NCBI GenBank assembly: GCA_020633435.1 | Contig: JACKDP010000010.1 | Coordinates: 62,001 to 126,000 of the forward strand | Source of the DNA: Myxococcales bacterium | GTDB taxonomy: Bacteria > Myxococcota_A > Bradymonadia > UBA7976 > UBA1532 | DNA length: 64,000 bases | Reading direction: 5' to 3' | Shown here: piece by piece, positions 59,885 to 64,000 of the stretch | Numbering within the stretch: the first letter of the stretch is position 1 | Layout: each line of letters begins with the position of its first letter | Program-made: the position numbers and the translations under genes | Notes under the pieces: generated by a model | What the model saw: only the letters and a program-made list of their open reading frames with translations | What the model was told of the DNA's origin: nothing | Databases searched by the model: none

Positions 59885-62800
59885 ATGGCCCTGTCCCGCT
59901 GCGGGTGGCTCATGCTGTGGGCGTTCGCGTGCACGCCCCAGACGGCCCCCCCCGAGCCGGCCAGCCCGCTGGCCCCCGCCCGCGACCGCCCCGCGTCGCC
60001 CAAGCCGCCGCCGGCGCCGAGCACCTGCCCGGCCTCGAAGGAGGCCCCGTCGCCGCTGCCCGGGGTCACGCAGGCCGAGCGCACCGCGGCGTACTGGATC
60101 GAGCGGGCGGCGACCTACGGCCCGGTGGACGCCCCCCTCCTGACCCCCGAGGACGCCGACGCCCACGACGCGGCCTTCCGCGAGCCGGCCCTCGAGCGCC
60201 CCTACGCCGTCTATGATCTGGAGGGCCCCGTCGACACGGCGGCCCTGAAGGGCGAGCTGCAGGAGCGCTTCGACTGGCTGGCCGAGCGCTTCAGCCAGCA
60301 GAAGTACGTGGATGGCAACGGGAATCCGACCAGCATCGACGCCGCGCGCACCCAGGCCGACCTGGCGCTGCGGGCCACGTCGGAGCTGCGCGTCGCCCTG
60401 GGGCAGATCCAGGTCTACTGCGCCCCGACCACCGCGGCGTTCTTCACCCCCAGCCTCGACAAGCGCTTCGACCGCAACCACTGCTCCGGCCTGTCGCCCC
60501 AGGAGGTCGTGCAGGTGCTGGTGGAGTGGCCGGGGGGCATGCGCCTCGTGCGCACGCGCTACGTCTACGGCTGGATCGCCGGCGACGCGCCCCTCTCGCC
60601 GCCGGTGCCGGCGGGCGAGGCGGCGGCCTGGATCCACGGCCCGTACGGGCAGGTCACCGCCGCGGGGGACGCGCTGCCGGTGGGCACGCGCCTGCCCCTG
60701 GCAGACGGCGGCGCCCGCGTGGCCGACGCGAGCGGCTTTCGCACGCTGGACGCCGGGGGCCTGCGCTCGACGGCCCGCCCGCTGACCCGGCGGGCGCTGC
60801 TGGAGGAGGCCTTCAGCCGCCTGGACCAGCCCTACGGCTGGGGCGGCGTCGGCGGCGGCCGCGACTGCTCCGACTACCTGATGGACGTCTTCGGCAGCTT
60901 CGGCGTCGAGCTGCCCCGGCACAGCGCGTCCCAGGCGGCGGCGGGGTCGTTCTCCCTCGACCTGACGACCATCAAGGACGAGGGCGAGCGGCTGCGCCTC
61001 ATCGAGTCGGCGGCCCAGCGCGGCGTCGTGCTGCTGCACTTCCCCGGCCACATCATGCTGTACCTCGGCAAGAACGCCGACGGCCGCCCCATGGCCATCC
61101 ACGCGTTCGCCGAGTACCTGGAGCCCTGCGACCGGCCCGACCCGGCCCGCCCCGAGACGCCCGAGACGCTGCTGACGGTCGATCGCATCCAGGTCAGCGA
61201 TCTGGAGCTGGGCCGCGGCACCTCCCGCACGGCCTTCATCGAGCGCATCACCAAGGTCACCGTCTTCGGGCCGGGCCCCGGCGACGCCCTGGTGGGCACG
61301 GCGCGCAGCCGGCCGGCGGCCCGTCCGGCCCACGCCGACGAGTGCAAGATCGCGGATGGCTTCGAGATCTTCGCCTCGCCCCGGTCGCCCAACGCCCGCC
61401 AGCCCCTGCGGGTGGTGGTCACGAGCGTCGACGATCCCGAGCCCGGGGTGCTGGAGCTGGAGTCCCCCTCCGGGGAGCGCCTGCTGCCGCCCGTGAAGCG
61501 GTTCGGCCTCGGCCCCTACGGCGTCGTCGCGAAGCTCGAGGCCCCCGAGGCCGGGCGGTGGACCATCCGCTACGGCGATGGCGCCCGCGTCTCGGCCTGT
61601 CGGCGCGTCGTCGTCGGGGGCGGCCGCCCGAAGGCCGGCAGCTCGTCGGGCATGGCCTGGTCGCCGCGGCTGCAGTGGGGCGAGGACACCGAGAACTTCT
61701 ACGCCCTCTTCGTCGAGGCCCTCTTCGACTACCCGCTCGATCAGGACGTGGAGTGGACGAACCTCCACACCATCCTGAAGGATCCCGAGCGCAACCTGCT
61801 CTTCGACCACCTGTCGGCCGGGGAGGAGGACGCCCTCAACCTGCAGCCCGACTGCGCGGATCTACCTTACCTTCTGCGGGCTTACTTCGCCTGGAAGCTG
61901 GGGTTGCCCTTCGCCTACCGGCCCTGCAACCGCGGGCGGGCGGGCCGGCCGCCGTCCTGCCAGGAGACCCAGGCGAACACGATGGACCGCCCTGACGGGA
62001 AGGACGACGTCGAGGCGTTCCTCTGGTTCGCCAACCGCAAGGTGCGCAGCGGCGTGCACTCGGCCAGCGGCCGCACGCACCCCGACGACGACGCCACCGA
62101 CTTCTACCCGGTGCCCATGGAGCGCCGCTGGATCCGCCCCGGCACCCTGTACGCCGATCCCTACGGCCACCTGCTCATCGTCGTGGACTGGATGCCCCAG
62201 CCCCTCGATGGCTACGGTGTCCTGCTGGCGGCGGACGGCCAGCCCGACGGCACCATCGGGCGCCGGCGGTTCTGGCAGGGCTCCTTCCTCTTCGATCCGT
62301 CTACCGACGACGTCGGGGCGGGCTTCAAGGCGTTCCGGCCGGTGGCGGCGGCGAAGGGCGGCGAGATCACCACGCTCACCAACGCGGAGCTGGCCGACCG
62401 CAAGGGCTTCGCGCCCTTCAGCCGGGCCCAGTACGCGGGCACCGCCGACGACTTCTATGACCGCATGGAGGACCTCATCAACCCGCGGCCCCTCGATCCG
62501 ATGGCCATGCAGCAGGCCCTCGTCGACGCCTTCGACGAGAACGTGAGGCGGCGCGTGACCTCGGTGAGCAACGGGGCGCAGTGGGTGAAGGAGAACCCGC
62601 GGCGGACGGTGGAGATGCCGAAGGGCTACGCCATCTTCGAGACGTCGGGCCCCTGGGAGGACTACTCCACCCCGTCCCGGGATCTGCGGCTGCTCATCTC
62701 GATGGACACGGTGCTCAAGTTCGCCGAGCGCGTGCGGCGGGCGCCCGGGCGGTTCGGCCTCACGCCCGACCGCGTGGAGCCAGCGCTGGCCGATCTGGTC

Positions 62801-63070
62801 GCTCGCCGGGACGCTGCGCTCAAGGCGCGCAGCATCACCTACGAGGGCTCCGACGGCGCGCAGCGCACGCTGACGCTGCAGGACGTGCTCGACCGCGCCG
62901 CGGGCTTCGAGATGTCGTACAACCCCAATGATTGCGTGGAGCTGCGCTGGGCGGCCCCGCCCGGCTCGGCCGAGATGGCGGCCTGCCAGCGCCGCGCGCC
63001 GGCCGGCCAGCAGGCCCTCATGGCGAAGTACCGGCCCTGGTTCGCGGCCCGGAAGCGGCCGCCCCGCTGA
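59885..63070 (+). CDS. Large NlpC/P60-domain lipoprotein with SH3-like and transglutaminase-like parts
   Basis: A 1061-aa protein from ATG 59885 behind GGAGGAGGG. The start MALSRCGWLMLWAFAC has a lipobox WAFAC, giving a probable lipoprotein. An SH3-like region (RTRYVYGWIAGDAPL) lies about 220-270. An NlpC/P60 peptidase domain covers about 295-440 with catalytic Cys C328 (GGRDCSDYLM), His H389 (FPGHIMLYLG) and a third His about 403. A second papain-like or transglutaminase-like pattern lies about 640-780: C657 in DCADLPYLLRAYFAWKLG and H762 in YGHLLIVVDW. NlpC/P60 enzymes cut peptidoglycan stem peptides. It could act on the cell's own wall or on prey. The second active site is inferred. Confidence 0.85.
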   Translation: MALSRCGWLMLWAFACTPQTAPPEPASPLAPARDRPASPKPPPAPSTCPASKEAPSPLPGVTQAERTAAYWIERAATYGPVDAPLLTPEDADAHDAAFREPALERPYAVYDLEGPVDTAALKGELQERFDWLAERFSQQKYVDGNGNPTSIDAARTQADLALRATSELRVALGQIQVYCAPTTAAFFTPSLDKRFDRNHCSGLSPQEVVQVLVEWPGGMRLVRTRYVYGWIAGDAPLSPPVPAGEAAAWIHGPYGQVTAAGDALPVGTRLPLADGGARVADASGFRTLDAGGLRSTARPLTRRALLEEAFSRLDQPYGWGGVGGGRDCSDYLMDVFGSFGVELPRHSASQAAAGSFSLDLTTIKDEGERLRLIESAAQRGVVLLHFPGHIMLYLGKNADGRPMAIHAFAEYLEPCDRPDPARPETPETLLTVDRIQVSDLELGRGTSRTAFIERITKVTVFGPGPGDALVGTARSRPAARPAHADECKIADGFEIFASPRSPNARQPLRVVVTSVDDPEPGVLELESPSGERLLPPVKRFGLGPYGVVAKLEAPEAGRWTIRYGDGARVSACRRVVVGGGRPKAGSSSGMAWSPRLQWGEDTENFYALFVEALFDYPLDQDVEWTNLHTILKDPERNLLFDHLSAGEEDALNLQPDCADLPYLLRAYFAWKLGLPFAYRPCNRGRAGRPPSCQETQANTMDRPDGKDDVEAFLWFANRKVRSGVHSASGRTHPDDDATDFYPVPMERRWIRPGTLYADPYGHLLIVVDWMPQPLDGYGVLLAADGQPDGTIGRRRFWQGSFLFDPSTDDVGAGFKAFRPVAAAKGGEITTLTNAELADRKGFAPFSRAQYAGTADDFYDRMEDLINPRPLDPMAMQQALVDAFDENVRRRVTSVSNGAQWVKENPRRTVEMPKGYAIFETSGPWEDYSTPSRDLRLLISMDTVLKFAERVRRAPGRFGLTPDRVEPALADLVARRDAALKARSITYEGSDGAQRTLTLQDVLDRAAGFEMSYNPNDCVELRWAAPPGSAEMAACQRRAPAGQQALMAKYRPWFAARKRPPR

Positions 63071-63073
63071 CCC

Positions 63074-63997
63074 TCAGCCGCCGGCGCCCTGGCGCAGGCG
63101 CGCCAGCCCCTGCTGCAGCACGCGATCGAGCCGCTCGAGCTCCTCGTCGGTGGGCTCCCGGGCGAGCTGCACGTCCATGCGCGGGCCGTCATCGGCCATC
63201 TGGATGCGCAGATCCGCCAGCAGATCCGCGGGGATGTCGGGCGCGACGAGGGCGCGCAGGGCCGCGGCCAGGGCCCGCTCGGCGTCGCCACAGCCGCAGC
63301 CGAGGCCGCCGTCGATGGCGTCGAGGTGGCTGCGCCCGGCCAGGGCGTCCGCGTCATCGGGGGGCAGGGTGTCGACGCCCTCCTGCAGGAGGGGCCGCGC
63401 GGCGGCGGCGTCGCCCCCGTGCTGCAGGAAGATCCCCTGCGCGATCAACGACTTGCCCAGCTCCTCCATGGCCTCGTCCTCGCGGGCGCCGGCCACGGCG
63501 TCGGCCAGCAGCGAGGCGGCCTCGGCGCGGCGGCCCCGCTCGGCCAGGTACAGGCCGGCGTCGCGGCGGGCCTGGGCCAGCAGGGACGGGGCCCCCAGCT
63601 CCTCGGCCGCGGCCACGGCCTGGGCGTAGACGCGCTCGGCGTCGGCGTGCTCCCCGGCGTCGCCATGGGCCATGGCCAGCCCGAGCTGCACCTCGATCCG
63701 GTCCAGCGGATCGGGGGACAGGGCGGAGAGCTCCAGGAAGGCCGCGATGCGGGCGTCGTGATCCCCGGCGGCGCGGGCCACGTTGCTCTGGGCGGCGTGC
63801 AGATCGCGCAGGCTGCGGGGCAGGCGCTCGCTCACCCAGGGCAGCAGGTCGTGCAGCAGCGCGAGGGCGGCGGTGGCGTCGCGGGCGGCCTGGGCGCGGC
63901 TGATGGCCTGGTGGACCGCGTCGGCGAAGAGCTCGTCGGGCAGCGCGCCGAGGGGCTGGAGCGGATCCTCGTCCACCTCGGCGTCCGGGCCGGCCAT
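63074..63997 (-). CDS. TPR-like protein, possibly continuing beyond the window
   Basis: Up to 307 residues are visible, starting at ATG 63997 three bases from the window edge; the true start may be further upstream. It is Ala-rich helical repeat sequence of the tetratricopeptide type (AVHQAISRAQAARDATAALALLH; RVYAQAVAAAEELGAPSLLAQARRDAG). A GCGCGD cysteine pair is near residue 235. The C-terminus is charged (EPTDEELERLDRVLQQGLARLRQ). It converges with the NlpC/P60 gene, with three bases between the stops. No specific function can be given. Confidence 0.75.
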   Translation of the reverse strand: MAGPDAEVDEDPLQPLGALPDELFADAVHQAISRAQAARDATAALALLHDLLPWVSERLPRSLRDLHAAQSNVARAAGDHDARIAAFLELSALSPDPLDRIEVQLGLAMAHGDAGEHADAERVYAQAVAAAEELGAPSLLAQARRDAGLYLAERGRRAEAASLLADAVAGAREDEAMEELGKSLIAQGIFLQHGGDAAAARPLLQEGVDTLPPDDADALAGRSHLDAIDGGLGCGCGDAERALAAALRALVAPDIPADLLADLRIQMADDGPRMDVQLAREPTDEELERLDRVLQQGLARLRQGAGG

Positions 63998-64000
63998 GCG

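Noticed and set aside
58478..61810. Minus-strand frame extending upstream of the ATPase across the NlpC/P60 gene
   Set aside because: The ATPase begins cleanly at ATG 59773; the rest is a shadow of the plus-strand gene.

Overview
The window is 64 kb of very GC-rich bacterial DNA with genes packed on both strands and short gaps. The gene content resembles a predatory or social delta-proteobacterium (Myxococcota-like). It has many lipoproteins with Cys-Asp-Asp starts, Asp-Ala-Pro and Gly-Ala low-complexity linkers, MopE-type CNGxDDDCDG motifs, a PP2C phosphatase fused to a cyclic-nucleotide domain, CHAT and subtilisin proteases, a split STAND-type ATPase and an Rhs toxin. The taxon is inferred from style only. 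No rRNA, tRNA or CRISPR array was seen.

Layout. 1-3.8 kb: the end of an unknown gene, then a NrtR-like Nudix regulator, an SPFH protein and a divergent NAD-kinase-like protein, apparently one NAD-related unit. 3.8-7.1 kb: a REP-associated tyrosine transposase (RAYT), a lipoprotein, a truncated copper monooxygenase and three copies of a 39-nt repeat. 7.1-13 kb: a giant spike-PAAR-Rhs-EndoU toxin and its presumed immunity gene. 13.3-21.7 kb: secreted proteins, including a 1031-aa protein beside a HEAT/vitellogenin-N-like protein, a Gly-rich lipoprotein, a PQQ-type propeller and a Tat-exported cupin. 22-24.3 kb: an AraC regulator, a second RAYT with the same 5' leader as the first, and two REP-like palindromes.

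24.4-32.4 kb (minus strand): a propeller/di-heme cytochrome lipoprotein with a frameshifted partner, an ArsB/NhaD-type transporter, an M20 amidohydrolase, an aminotransferase and an MscS channel. 32.5-39.9 kb: a DMT-like membrane protein, a Cys-rich lipoprotein with two frameshifts, an acyl-CoA dehydrogenase, a MopE-like lipoprotein and a metallophosphatase. 39.9-45.6 kb (minus): a three-gene operon of CHAT lipoprotein, small membrane protein and subtilisin lipoprotein; the last two carry frameshifts.

45.6-55.9 kb is mostly housekeeping and regulation: PP2C-cNMP, DnaQ-type exonuclease, spermidine-synthase-like membrane protein, RluA pseudouridine synthase, cyclophilin, SDR, tandem Usp, TetR, endonuclease III and an outer-membrane barrel. 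56-64 kb: a strong terminator, a two-gene STAND-like module (ATPase plus TPR protein) and a divergent 1061-aa NlpC/P60 lipoprotein.

Many neighbours are translationally coupled by ATGA, GTGA or TGATG overlaps, so the operon calls are well supported. Several lipoproteins carry single-base frameshifts, all in simple GC-rich tracts. Whether these are biological slippage or assembly error cannot be settled from the sequence alone.
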